Shown: positions 33,582 through 43,778 of the stretch, piece after piece
Layout of the letters: each line of letters begins with the position of its first letter
Position numbering within the stretch: position 1 is the stretch's first letter
Assembly: GCA_963575745.1 (NCBI GenBank)
Contig: CAUYUJ010003569.1
Span: 1-64,000, forward strand
DNA length: 64,000 bases
DNA from: Prorocentrum cordatum
Lineage: Eukaryota > Sar > Dinophyceae > Prorocentrales > Prorocentraceae
Direction: 5' to 3'
Notes under the pieces: model-generated
What the model was told of the DNA's origin: nothing
Seen by the model: the letters and a program-made list of their open reading frames with translations, nothing else
Database searches by the model: none
Made by a program: the position numbers and the translations under genes

Positions 33582-33934
33582 GCAGAAGCTTACCGTCTCG
33601 AGAGAGAGAAGTTTTTCAGTCCTTGGTCATTGCTCCCCATAGTGTTCTCTCCTGTTCTCTGTTCATACTGTACTCGCCTGGCGTACACTCTGCGCCCACT
33701 GCAGAAGCGTACCGTCTCGAGAGAGAGAAGTTTTTTCAGTCCTTGGTCATTGCTCCCCGTAGTGCTGTCTCCTGTTCTCTATTGAAGTCTGCCAAGGAGT
33801 CTGGTCTCCCTGTTGAGGCGAGGTCGCTGGTGTGCATGGCGCAGGCTGCTCAGTACAGGTGCGCTTTCTATACGAAAGCCTTCTTCGATATGGGTCATCT
33901 CCTCGACACGATCGGGGCGTTTGACGAGGCGTGA
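33582..33934 (+). pseudogene. 119-bp tandem repeat and gene fragment
   Basis: GCAGAAGC-TACCGTCTCGAGA begins at 33582 and again at 33701, period 119 bp. A short open frame to 33934 follows (ends FDMGHLLDTIGAFDEA) with the look of a helical repeat protein fragment. I cannot name it, and no start codon or upstream exon is evident. Confidence 0.35.
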
Positions 33935-34376
33935 GTCACTCACGAAACCGACAAATACACGGGGACGGGAAGCTGCTGGGAGCGAAGGTCGCAGGCGGGC
34001 CAGGGAGCAACCGTCGCAGATTTGTCCCCTCGGTCTGGGTCACGGGCTGCGGCTCGCAGGCCAGGAGGGATATTGCTCCACAGCAGTGGAAGCGTGTGGG
34101 ATGCACGGGGACTGGGCGTCCGAGCGATGGCAAGCCTCTGCGGCGCGGCCGCCGGGCTTTCTACATGCTGCTTTCTGCACTTCTCTGGCGCGCCCGCGAA
34201 GTCTTTTCCCATTCTGAGCGGCCCTTGCTTTCCCCGTCCTTCTCTCTCTTCCCGCATCCCGGCGTGCCCCCGTTTGTTTCCCGCGCGTCCCGCTCGATCC
34301 GCCACCAGCCTCGGCCCGCTCGCGCCCACTGACGCAGAACAAGTTTCAGAGGGCCACGAGCAGCGCAAAAAAAAAA

Positions 34377-35450
34377 AGCACAAATCGTGCCATTCCGATG
34401 GGAAAACGTATATTTTTCGCATGTTCGCCTCTTGGGCTTTCGCCGCGTCCAAGACGGCTCAAGAGGCGCCCAAGACGGTCTACGAGGCCTCCGGGAGCGC
34501 TCCAAGGCTGCGCACGAGTGGCCCAGGACGGCCCCAAGACGGCCCAAGAGAGCCCCAAGACGAGTTCGAGAGGGGTCCCAGACGGAGAAAGCCAACCTCG
34601 AATTCCGAGCTTCCGGCCCAAGAGGCTCCAGGAGGCGCCAAAATGCCGCCAAGAGGCGCCAAAAGGCTCCCAAAAGCACCCCAAGACGTTCCGAGAGGCA
34701 CCCCAAGAGAGGTCCAAGAAACAAAAATCGTGCCATTCCTATGGGAAAACGTATATTTTTCGCATGTTCGCATCTTGGGCTTTCACCGCGTCCAAGACGG
34801 CCCAAGAGGCCTCCAAGACGGCCTAGGAGGCCTCCGGGAGCGCTCCAAGGCTGCGCACGAGTGGCTCAGGACGGCCCCAAGACGGCCCAAGAGAACCCCA
34901 AGACGACTTCGAGAGGGGTCCCAGAAGGAGAAAGCCACTCTCGAATTCCGAGCTTCCGGCCCAACACATCCCAGGAGGCGCCAAAACGCCGCCCAGAGGC
35001 GCCAAAAGGCTTCCAAAATCAGCCCAAGACGTTCCGAGAGGCACCCCAAGAGAGGTCCAAGAAGCAAAAATGGTCCCATTCCTATGGGAAAACGTATACT
35101 TTTCGCATGGTCGCCTGTTGGGTTTTCACCGCGTCCAACACGTCCGAAGAGGCTCCCAAGACGGCCTAGGTGGCCCCCAAGAGAGTTCCAAGACGGTTCA
35201 CGAGGCGCCCAGGACGGCAAAATTGGACTCCAAAATGGCCTAAGAGAGCCCCAAGGCGTGCCCGAGAGGGGTCCCAGAGGGAGAAAGCCACTGTAGAATT
35301 CCGAGCTTTCGGCCCCAAGAGGCTCCAGGAGGCGCCAAGAGAGCTCCAAGAAGCCCCCACGAGAGACCCAGGACGCCCCAAGAGGCTCCAAAGGCGGCCC
35401 AAGAGAGCCCCAAGATGGGCCCGAGAGGGGTTCCACGCAAGTTGTTATTG
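34377..35450. repeat. 343-bp tandem satellite, three units
   Basis: The word CATTCC-ATGGGAAAACGTAT begins at 34391, 34734 and 35077, a constant period of 343 bp. Each unit is mostly CCAAGACGGCCC/CCAAGAGGC low complexity with a unique stretch (CGCATG-TCG-CT-TTGGG-TTTC). The third unit is more diverged. Three reading frames stay long in it by composition. I see no gene. Confidence 0.85.
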
Positions 35451-35464
35451 TATCGCTCGGGAAA

Positions 35465-35640
35465 GGACGAGGATGAGGAGGAAGACGAGGAGGAGGAGGA
35501 GGAGGAGGAGCAGGAGGAGGACGAGGAGGAGGAGAGGAGGAGGAGGAGGAGGAGGAAGATTCCTGGGTCTGTGACTCGACAGAACCTAAGCGCGCGCGAA
35601 GCGCGCGCGTGGTTCTAGTATATATATATATATATATATG
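35465..35640. repeat. (GGA)n and (TA)n microsatellites
   Basis: GGA/GAC repeats at 35467-35558, then GCGCGCGAAGCGCGCGC and (TA)n at 35618-35639, directly upstream of the NmrA-like gene. Confidence 0.9.
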
Positions 35641-35717
35641 TGTCCCTTCATACAGAAGCGTTTTGGCTCTCGGGTGGGTGGTCAATGCTACACCAGAAGG
35701 GCTGACCAATATCGCCC

Positions 35718-36770
35718 ATGAGCAAACCCACTGTTGCTATTATTGCTGCGACCGGCCAGACAGGGAAATGGGCGCTCAAAGGCGCTCTGCAGCGGGAATA
35801 CCCAGTAAGGGTGCTGGTGCGCTCCACGGATAAGCTCAAGAAGGTGCTGCAGGATCTGCTGCCAGAGAAGACGGAGGAGGCCGTGAGCGAGATGCTAGAG
35901 AAGGACATCACCGTAGTGGAGTCCCCCGCGCTCGAGCAGACCAAGCTGGTGGAGCTGTTCACCGGCGCCGACGTCGCGATGAGCTTCTTGGGCATGGGAC
36001 CCGACAAGCAGCCGATCGTGGCGTCGGGGGCGAGGAAGATCGTGGACGCCCTCAGGAGCATGGACAGCCCCCCGAAGTACCTTCACATACGCGACGCAGA
36101 AAAAGGGTTTCGATTGCGCGGACATTCGCTCGTAAGCTGCCCGCGTGAGCTCGCGCGTAAGCGCCCTCATCTCCAATCTGGCGTGCCGCGCTGGCGGTCC
36201 GCGTAGGCCACGTCCTCTTGTGCAAGACCCGTTTTTGATCGTCGCACACATGTCGAGCATCTCGCTCAACGACGGCGCAAAGCACGGGCAGAAAGCCTGG
36301 GGCTGCTGCGTGGTGGGGCTAGCGCTCAAGGTGTTCCTGAAGGCGTGCTTCGACGACCTGCGAGCGGGCGAGGACGTGATCGTCGCCGCCCAGGACGAAC
36401 AGCAGTCCGCGGGTTACGCGGGGAAGCGCCTGAGTCTGACAATGATCCGAGCGACGATCCTCGCAGACAATCAGGGGAGGAAAAGGTACTGATACTGCTC
36501 CCCTTGCCTCGATTTCGCCTGTTTTGCCCTCACGGGAGGTCCTCGTCGCCACGGCCAGGTTCGGTACCTTTGGCTTCCCCAGACAAGAAAGATTACCTCA
36601 AGGACTTCACAGCGGGCGACAAAAGCTACAAGCTTGTCAAGGTGGGCGGCGAGAAAACGAGCGGGAAGCTCTCCTTCCAGATCGACCGGCAGCATGTCGC
36701 AGAGGCGTTTTTGGACGTTGCCAGGGACTTCGACTACGACGGCGAGAACGTGAGCGTCTTCGAGAAGTAG
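35718..36770 (+). CDS. NmrA/SDR-like NAD(P)-binding protein, about three exons
   Basis: Exon 1 starts at ATG 35718 and encodes PTVAIIAATGQTGKWALKGA, a Rossmann nucleotide-binding loop of the atypical SDR/NmrA type, then VRVLVRS and a stretch ending SMDSPPKYL near 36085. Exon 2 lies at about 36235-36485 (VAHMSSISLND, then GQKAWGCCVVGLALKVFLKACFDDLRAG and SLTMIRATILADN). Exon 3 runs from about 36583 to the stop at 36770 (DYLKDFTAGDKSYKL...RQHVAEAFLDVARDFDYDGENV). The exons are in different frames. Likely introns are about 36090-36235 and 36485-36580, the latter with GGTACTG early and TTCCCCAG at its end, but exact splice points did not resolve. Substrate and pathway are unknown. The family is fairly secure from the loop and the SSIS segment. 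Confidence 0.75.
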
Positions 36771-36923
36771 CCTCCGCTGCAAAGCGGCAGTGCGCCCGCA
36801 CAGCGCGCGATATAGTCGGGGCGAGGGGCTCGGTGTTCCTTGATTGTTTTACAGTCTGCCTTAGGTCTTCCATGGAACATCGAAGTTCAACTTATGGGAA
36901 AAAGGGGCCTCGTTCCTTATTTC

Positions 36924-37087
36924 GGAGGGCACCAACTATACACCAACACCGATCCTGGCCCAGGATCACCCTGGGCCCAGGATCGGTGTATATGCCTTCT
37001 TGCGCAAGGCAGGAGGGCGTATACACCGATCCTGTGCCCAGGGTGATCCTGGCCAGGATCGGTGTTGGTGTATAGTTGGTGCCTCCC
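36924..37087. mobile_element. Palindromic MITE-like element, family B, copy 2
   Basis: 164 bp, ends GGAGGGCACCAACTATACAC / GTGTATAGTTGGTGCCTCCC, with the same internal alternation of ACACCGATCCTG and its complement as copy 1. It sits about 150 bp after the stop codon of the NmrA-like gene. Confidence 0.85.
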
Positions 37088-37229
37088 TATTGTTTAAGGC
37101 TCCTTCGGCCCACGCCCCGACAGCATGCAGAGCAACCCGCGGAGCTCCAACGTGGGCTTCTCGGGTCGGCGCGCGGCGCCCCGCCCCCCACCCGACGGCG
37201 CCGTCGGCGCCGCCGGCGCCGGCGGCGCC

Positions 37230-37430
37230 GAGGGGTCCTCCTCCCCCTCCTCCCTCCTCCTCCCTCCTCCTCCTCCTCCTCCCTCCTCCTCCTCCTCCTC
37301 CTCCCCCTCCTCCTCCTCCTCCTCCTCCTCCTCCTCCTCCTCCTCCTCCTCTCCCCTCCTCCTCCTCCTCCTCCTCCTCCTCCTCCCCCCTCCCCCTCCT
37401 CCCCTCCTCCTCCTCCCCCTCCTCTGTGCG
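37230..37430. repeat. (TCC)n tract
   Basis: Nearly pure TCC repeat with CCCC interruptions. Confidence 0.95.
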
Positions 37431-37507
37431 CGCGGGGGCCCGGTGCCCACCCGAGGAGGCCGCGCGGCCCTCGGGGGCGGAAAAGAGGGGGGTAATGACT
37501 AGGGGGG

Positions 37508-37660
37508 GGTGGATATCATGGCGGGGGCCATGATATCATGGCGGGGGTCATGATATCATGGCGGGGGTCATGATATCATGGCGGGGGCCACCTGGGGGGG
37601 TGGATATCATGGCGGGGATGGATATCATGGCGGGGGTAATGACTAGGGGGGGGGGGATAT
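37508..37660. repeat. 20-bp tandem repeat ATATCATGGCGGGGGTCATG
   Basis: Four units in tandem from about 37513, then degenerate copies (GGATATCATGGCGGGG) to 37660. ATATCATG...CATGATAT makes overlapping palindromes. Confidence 0.85.
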
Positions 37661-38567
37661 TTCCCCAGATCTCATGGCGCCTCTTCTTCTCTCATTGCGT
37701 CCCTGGTCCCCCCGCTGGGGCGCGCACGTGCCGCCGGTCATGATCTGCCCCCCCCCCCCCCCCCCTCTTGGACACCCCCCTCCTGGCCGCTCTCGAGGCC
37801 CCCCGGCGCTCCGCGCCTCGGCATCGCTCGGGCGTGCGCACGTCCTCCTTCGCAGGCCAGCCACAAGCTGGGGGAGCTGTGGTCCTCACCCCCCCTGGGG
37901 GGCCCATCGATTCCCATCGATTTCGACATCCCCCTCGAGAGATCGTCGATGCGATGGGTTCCCCCAGGGGGGTACGGGCCACAGCTCCCCCAGGTTGTGG
38001 CTGGTCGGCTTCGGCGAAGACAATCGAGGAGGATCCTGGATCACCTGGCGGAGAAGCCACGCGCGAGACGGAAGCCATGCACGGGGAACGGGCGCCGGAG
38101 CGATGGCGAGGTGCAGAGGCAGCCTTCCTGTTGCCTTCTGGGCGCAGGCGCACCACTATGATCTCGGCGCGCGGCCGACGAGCCTTGTCTGCCACAGCCC
38201 CGAAGCGGGGGGCACCTTGCAGTCAGGGCTCGTACACGACCGTTCATATTCTCCGACCTTCTGGTTTTCAACACGCAGCCCGTACGTCCAGCCTCGAGGC
38301 ACACGCCGGAACGGTCTGGACGGCCTACGCCTGCATCGACAGAGTTGTAGTACACGCCAATGCGCTTTGCACCCTGCGTTGTGATGCAATCTTTCTGCCT
38401 ATGCGCTGTTCAGCGCCTGGCTCTGTCACGCAGCCTTGGACGTTCTCGGGGGGCCTCCCTGGAAGTTCTGGGGGGCACCCTGGGCCAGAGAGGCACCCTG
38501 GGCCACGCCCGCCTCTGACCGCCCGGGGGGGCCACTGCCTCCGCGCGCCACGACGGGCCCTGAGCTC

Positions 38568-38830
38568 AAGTCGGGCGTGTCCCTCTACAGGAGGAGCATC
38601 CAGAAAACATAAAAACATGAATTTGCCTGGGGACGGTTTTGCATTGCACTGCGTTGCATTTTTGCATATGCATTTGCATTACGGTTTAGCCTTTCTTCGT
38701 TAATACGAATATCGTTAGCCGATATTACCTGGAGGTCGTTTTGCATTACGGTTTTGCATTGCATTCGAATTCTTGTGTTCATTTGCATGTTTGCATATGT
38801 TATGACTCATCGTGAATTTTCGTCGAGGGG
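38568..38830. mobile_element. Family A MITE, half copy with internal GCATTT repeats
   Basis: The left end CAAGTCGGGCGTGTCCCTCT is at 38567. The matching right-end word TTTTCGTCGAGGGG is at 38817. Between them are many TTTGCATT/GCATTACGG words (about 38640-38790), possibly a later expansion. Confidence 0.5.
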
Positions 38831-38860
38831 AACGAAGAGTGACACAAACAGAACAACTCG

Positions 38861-38981
38861 GAGGTCCGCGCGGATTTCTCGGATCGGCGCTGGGACTCTC
38901 CTCCCTGACGCGCGGAGCGCGCCGCGCCAGGGGCGCCTCCGGGGGGCCCCATCGCCGATCCGAGAAATCCGCGCGGACCTC
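38861..38981. mobile_element. Foldback element, family C, copy 2
   Basis: Arms GAGGTCCGCGCGGATTTCTC and GAGAAATCCGCGCGGACCTC, with GGATCGGCG/CGCCGATCC inside. A single arm of the same family lies at 39064-39105. Confidence 0.85.
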
Positions 38982-39529
38982 GTTCCCCTGCAGGCGGATT
39001 TTGGACGAAAAATAAGCATAGTCAAAGAAAGCAGTAAGAAAACAATCGAAAAATAATTGTGGAAGACTCCGACGCGAGAAGCCCGCGCGGACCTCCGAGC
39101 TTTTATGTTTGTTGTCGCTCTTTGCTCCCCCCAGGTTTGTCGTCCAACACCCGCCTGCAGGAGGGCGCGCCCGACCTCCGCGCGGCCGGGGCCGAGCTCC
39201 CCGGCGGAGCGCGCGGGGCTTTGCGGCGCCCCGCGCCGCTCCCGCGTGGGGGGGGGGGGGAGGGGTGCGGGCCTCGCCCCGCGGCGGGCCCGCGGGGCCG
39301 CCGCGGGGGCGGGCCGAGGGCCGGCCAAGGCGCGCGCGGGCGGCGCGGGCCAGCCAGGCCCCCGCGCGCTGTGAGCAGGATCGCGACGGGAGGTGTTTCG
39401 CTGTTTCCCTACCTGGGCTCTGCCTAGAAGGGTTCTTACTCGCTCAGCTGAGAGGGCCGGGCAGTGCAACTCGCCCCGGGCGGTTCCCCCGGCATCCGCT
39501 CCGCGGTTCCCCCAGCGACGTTCCCTTCG

Positions 39530-39600
39530 CTTAGCGTTGCTTATCTCATCTTAGCTTAGCTTATTTCATCTTAGCTTAGCTTAGCTTCATATAGATGTTG
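39530..39600. repeat. AGCTT pentanucleotide repeat
   Basis: TTAGCTTAGCTTATTTCATC-type repeats over about 60 bp. Confidence 0.8.
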
Positions 39601-39739
39601 CTTTCCTAGATCCTCCAACTCCTAGGTAGGGTCGCGCTGGGATAATTTCGGGCTCTGGGGGCCCTTGCTGGGCCTCGGGACCGTCAAAACACGACGGGGG
39701 ATGAAAAGCTGGTCCCCGGGAAGGGGTCCGGAGCTCTGC

Positions 39740-39932
39740 CGGGCTGGGCGAAAGGGGGGGATTGGGAAAGGGGGGGTTACGAAATTTGCTGCATGCAGCT
39801 GGTTTCGGCCTCACCGAGGGGCCCATTCCTCGATACATAGCCGCCTCCGGCGCCGGGAGGCGCCGGGAAAATCAGCTACGTGAGCTGATTTTCACCCCCC
39901 CCCTTTGCTATCCCCCCCTTTTGCCCGACCCG
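39740..39932. mobile_element. MITE-like element, family D, copy 2
   Basis: It has the same ends and interior as 20092-20282, including CTCGATACATAGCCGCCTCC and the AAAATCAGCTACGTGAGCTG hairpin. Confidence 0.8.
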
Positions 39933-40819
39933 ACTCTGGGGGTCGACGTCGTGTGAGAAACACGGCGTCGGGGGTCTGGGAAGGGCGGGTTCGATGGTGC
40001 CCGCGCCGTGCACGCTTATTATCAAGCAGTGGCGGAGCGTGCCTGTAGGCCTACCAGACACTGTTCTGTTCCAAGAACCTTTCGTGGTTTCCACGACACG
40101 TTCTTAGAACATTTCTGGTTGAGACCGTCTTGTTTTAAAACACCGGGTTAATGTTCTAAGAATTGTTGTGTTATTCGAACTTTTTGGGGTTCTAACAACA
40201 TTTTGCGGTAAGACTATAGGAATGCCGGGACGGTCGGTCCCTGCTCAATTTACAGTGGGGACGCGCATCGAGAGGACTGTTTGCAGCAGTGCGTCCTGTG
40301 GGGGAGGCTCCACCTGCTCGAAACGGGCGCCCAAAACAGCAAAGATCTACTCCATGGGGGAGGAGGAGGGGGGGGCGAGGGAGCGGAACGAGATCCTGGC
40401 GTCTAGAGCTGTTTGGGCCCTTCGCATTTTTGCCCCCCAGGACCCTCACTGGTCGATCCATCTCTCGACAAGTGACGCAGATAGACGGGGTTCAGGGCTC
40501 CGGGCGCGATTGTTTCCATGCTGCAAGTGAGAGTTTGAGCGTGCGTAAAACGTAAGGTTTCAGGGAGTAAGTGCCTGGTGAGGGGGAAGGGTCTCCTCCT
40601 GCTTTCTGTCCCTTTCCCCCTCTCCGCGGCCCCTTTGGGGCTCAAGTTTCTCCTCGGGCCCTTGAGGGGGCGACTCGCGCGGGGGAGCGCGACCCGCCCC
40701 GCGGACCAGGGTCCGCACAGGGGCCGAGAGCCATGTGGAGGTGAGGCGCGAGGAGTGGCGGTGCGCCAGCCCAGTGCACACGAGGCGCTGGCAGTCGGAG
40801 GCGGCGCAGCAGCTCCCAC

Positions 40820-41695
40820 ATGATGGCGTTGCTGCCCATGCTCATCGGGGCCGTGGCAGCTGTCGAGATCGGCCGCAGGTGGCGGGCGCAGCCGGCGACG
40901 CCGGCCTTGCCCCCGGCGGCCCGCACCGCGGACAGGTCGCTGCCCGCGGAGGCCGAGCTGGCCAACGGAGGGGCGTACGCGCCTCTGCTGCGGGCGCTGG
41001 AGGAGGACCAGCGGCGCCGTGGCACGGCGGCGGCAATTGAGTTGCCGCAGCGCCAGCCCCCCCCCCCCAGCTGGGCCCGCACCCGCTGCCGGAAGGGGAG
41101 AGGAGGGCCCGCGGGGCCAGCGGCAGTCCCGCCCTCGGGAGGCAAGGGGCGCCAGCAGCCGTCGATGGCGTCGGCATCGGCCCAGCCACCCGTGGAGGCA
41201 CCGCCATCAGCCGCCGGCGACGGAGGTGAGGAGGGCCCACGGCGCCGCGGGAGCGGGATGTGGAGCTGGTTCGCGGGTCGTCGGCGGGACCCCCCGCTGC
41301 GGCGAAGTCCTGAGAGCGCTGGCGGCTCGGAGGAGGCGGAGGAGGAGATGCGAGGCTGGTTCAGCTTCGGGGGAGTCAAGTTCGGAGTGAGCTGGCTCGG
41401 AGGTTGGATCACTGACCTGCCGCCGACGGAGATACAGTGGTCGGATCTGATGTGGGGCGGAGGTGGCCTCGTTGGGAGCGGGCTCAACACGGTGGGTTAC
41501 GCGGCGTTCGGCACGGGTTGGCCCTTGCTGTGCTGGACCACCCTCGCAGGGTTGATCGTGGCGCTTGTCATCGGCTTGGGGTATTCACTCCATCGCCTCG
41601 GCAGTCGACGTGCTGGTCTGCGCACCCCTCCGCTGCCTGGGTCGGACGCTGGGATTGTGCTGCCCGACAGCGAAGCCCCAGGTCACGGCCGCTGA
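40820..41695 (+). CDS. Uncharacterised protein with C-terminal membrane segment (frame 2 part)
   Basis: ATG at 40820. The N-terminus is hydrophobic (MALLPMLIGAVAAVEI), followed by a Pro/Gly/Arg-rich middle. A Trp- and Gly-rich segment from about residue 185 leads to the hydrophobic stretch WPLLCWTTLAGLIVALVIGLG near 41517-41580. The frame then runs into Arg-rich nonsense, while the next frame takes over with IASAVDVLVCAPLRCLG. The switch fits a one-base change in the GGGG at about 41577-41580. I therefore read 40820-44355 as one gene or polyprotein in three frames. The family is not recognised. Confidence 0.5.
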   Translation: MMALLPMLIGAVAAVEIGRRWRAQPATPALPPAARTADRSLPAEAELANGGAYAPLLRALEEDQRRRGTAAAIELPQRQPPPPSWARTRCRKGRGGPAGPAAVPPSGGKGRQQPSMASASAQPPVEAPPSAAGDGGEEGPRRRGSGMWSWFAGRRRDPPLRRSPESAGGSEEAEEEMRGWFSFGGVKFGVSWLGGWITDLPPTEIQWSDLMWGGGGLVGSGLNTVGYAAFGTGWPLLCWTTLAGLIVALVIGLGYSLHRLGSRRAGLRTPPLPGSDAGIVLPDSEAPGHGR

Positions 41696-43778
41696 GGAAG
41701 GAGTGGTCCCAGAGCTGAGAGGACCAGCCACCGCCATTGCCGTGGAGGACGAGTTCTACGCCCAGCTCCGCGCAAAAGGGGCCGACAAGGTGCCACATCA
41801 CCTGATCATCAAGGTGGGCGACACCGCCGCGAGGCTGGAGAGGCCACCTTTGAATACTGGGATTAAGTATAAGAAGGCAGGAGTGGCATGGCCGTACCGC
41901 GAAGTGCTGGCTACCACGTCAAGGCGACTGCGCGACCTGCTGGAGGATTCCCAGGACAAGGTGGTGCACCTGTGCAGAGACACGCCCTGCACGGACGAAG
42001 GCAACTACGCGGTGCATGCCCCGGCGTGCGGGTGCGTGACAGCTGAGACGGACACCAACATGGAGGCGCTGGTGGAGGCGGCGCCGAAGCTTTGTTGGGC
42101 CGGCCGGGCAGTGGGGGCAGCGGCTGCATCGTGTGGGCGGGGTTGTGCCGCGTTGGGGCTCAAGGGGTGTGCCAGGCTCTGCGGGTCCCTCAAGCGCTGC
42201 GGCCAGAGGGGTTGCCAGCGCGGCCGGCGAAGCAGAGCAGACATCCCCGCCGCCCTGATGAAAGACCCGAACTCGGAGACGGAGTCGGAGCCGGAGCACC
42301 AGCGCTGTATGGCCAACGAGGTGCTGTACCAGGAGGGTGGCACGATATTCCAGCTGTGCAAGGAGAAGTGTCGAGATCGAGCCCGAGGTGCCCCAGTCCG
42401 CCTGGTCAAGGAGGATGGCGAGAAGTCGAACGTCAAGGGGGCGGAGAAGGTGGTCAACCTGTGCTGGCAGCACACGAACGCCTACGAGCGCGAGAGAGGA
42501 GTGAAGAAGTGTGCGCACCTCGGCTGCCATACGTTGGGTCGAGTTCTGAACCGTGGGGTGCAGACGTGTTTGGAGCACGACCTGGCGAATGAGGAGACCG
42601 CACGACTTGTCGCCGTCGCCGAGGGACCGGCGCCCGTGGTGGCCGGAATGGCATCCGAGCAGCCCACGCGTTACAGGTCGAGGTCGCCTACGCCGACGGC
42701 TGGGAGACCACTCCTACCCTTGGTGTCGGCCAGTGGGGCATGGCTAACGGCCCTGGTGCGAGGCCCACGGGGTACGGAGATGGCGAAGAAGTACTATTGC
42801 TACGGGTGCCAGCTGGCGGTCGAGGAGGAGGGCTGGACTACGCATCGTATCCCAGGGCTCGAGGCCCAGGCGACTGTCCCATCCAACCTGGGGCCGGTGA
42901 TCGACGACCGGGTGCGTGCCGAGGCTGCCACCGCTGGAGCGCCCGCCATCATCGTGCGGACGGCGAACCAGATACCCGACGGAATGGACGAGTATGGCCA
43001 GACAGCTAGCCCGGTGGCTCAGGCGCTGGCGCGGGGCGCGACGGGGAGGGAGGACCATCCCCTGTGCATTCTGACGCGGGGGATCGAGGAGGCAGGAGGG
43101 CGAGACGAAGGACGCGCTCGGAGGCACCCGCCCCCGACTTCCCCGACGTACCCAACGCAGCCACCGTGGGTGGACACGATAACTCGAGGAGAGCTGGGGG
43201 GCCTACTGAATGGGGCGGCCCGGGAGCGCTGGCGTCGACGAGGGGAGGCGGCCTTGGCGCTGGAGTTCCTGAAGGCAAGGGCCAGCGGAGAGGATCACCC
43301 GCTGGACGTGGCAGAGAGATATCAGCACTCCGAGGGTTTCGATGATCTGGGAGAGGCGTGCGACGCGATCGTTGAGTCGCTCGAAGCCTTGGAGAGGGAC
43401 CGCGGCTCCTTCATGACGGACGACGAGGTGGAGAACCTGCAGCGGCTAGCTGAGGTGCTGAGAGAGAGGCGCGGCCTGAGCCAGGCACATGAGGAGGAGG
43501 TGGCGGGAGGAGCATGGCGGGAGGGCCTGGCACGGCCGGTCCCTGGCCCTGCGCGGCCGCCCACGCCTCCCATGGCCCGCCCATCGGCGGTGGAGATGCC
43601 ACCCGGCTTGGGAAGGATGCCCGAGCCAGGCCGGCCAGCCAGGGAGGAAGGGGTCAGCTCGAGGTTGGGAGCCCAAGCGGCGGGCAACCGACTTGGGCGG
43701 TCAAGGAGTCGACCTGCGGGGCAGCACCGTGCGGGCCGAGCTGGGCCGAGGCCCACCGACGGGTCGACCAGAACATGA
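41580..43778 (+). CDS. Uncharacterised Cys/His-rich protein (frame 3 part)
   Basis: About 730 codons with no convincing ATG at its start, which supports continuation from the previous frame. It has two or three zinc-finger-like clusters. Near 41990-42050 there is C-R-D-T-P-C...H-A-P-A-C-G-C. Near 42310-42590 a series of Cys ends with a treble-clef-like C-A-H-L-G-C...G-V-Q-T-C-L-E-H. A later segment (42780-42830) has YYCYGCQ. Then come a Pro-rich region and helical charged segments. Nucleic-acid binding is possible but is inference. This could be the structural part of a dinoflagellate retroelement or a host gene family. Confidence 0.5.
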   Translation, partial: GIHSIASAVDVLVCAPLRCLGRTLGLCCPTAKPQVTAAEEGVVPELRGPATAIAVEDEFYAQLRAKGADKVPHHLIIKVGDTAARLERPPLNTGIKYKKAGVAWPYREVLATTSRRLRDLLEDSQDKVVHLCRDTPCTDEGNYAVHAPACGCVTAETDTNMEALVEAAPKLCWAGRAVGAAAASCGRGCAALGLKGCARLCGSLKRCGQRGCQRGRRSRADIPAALMKDPNSETESEPEHQRCMANEVLYQEGGTIFQLCKEKCRDRARGAPVRLVKEDGEKSNVKGAEKVVNLCWQHTNAYERERGVKKCAHLGCHTLGRVLNRGVQTCLEHDLANEETARLVAVAEGPAPVVAGMASEQPTRYRSRSPTPTAGRPLLPLVSASGAWLTALVRGPRGTEMAKKYYCYGCQLAVEEEGWTTHRIPGLEAQATVPSNLGPVIDDRVRAEAATAGAPAIIVRTANQIPDGMDEYGQTASPVAQALARGATGREDHPLCILTRGIEEAGGRDEGRARRHPPPTSPTYPTQPPWVDTITRGELGGLLNGAARERWRRRGEAALALEFLKARASGEDHPLDVAERYQHSEGFDDLGEACDAIVESLEALERDRGSFMTDDEVENLQRLAEVLRERRGLSQAHEEEVAGGAWREGLARPVPGPARPPTPPMARPSAVEMPPGLGRMPEPGRPAREEGVSSRLGAQAAGNRLGRSRSRPAGQHRAGRAGPRPTDGSTRT

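Noticed and set aside
34022-35296. 424-codon ORF and parallel ORFs in two other frames
   Set aside because: They run through the 343-bp satellite. Three frames are open because the unit lacks stops, and the period is not a multiple of three, so no frame is conserved between units.
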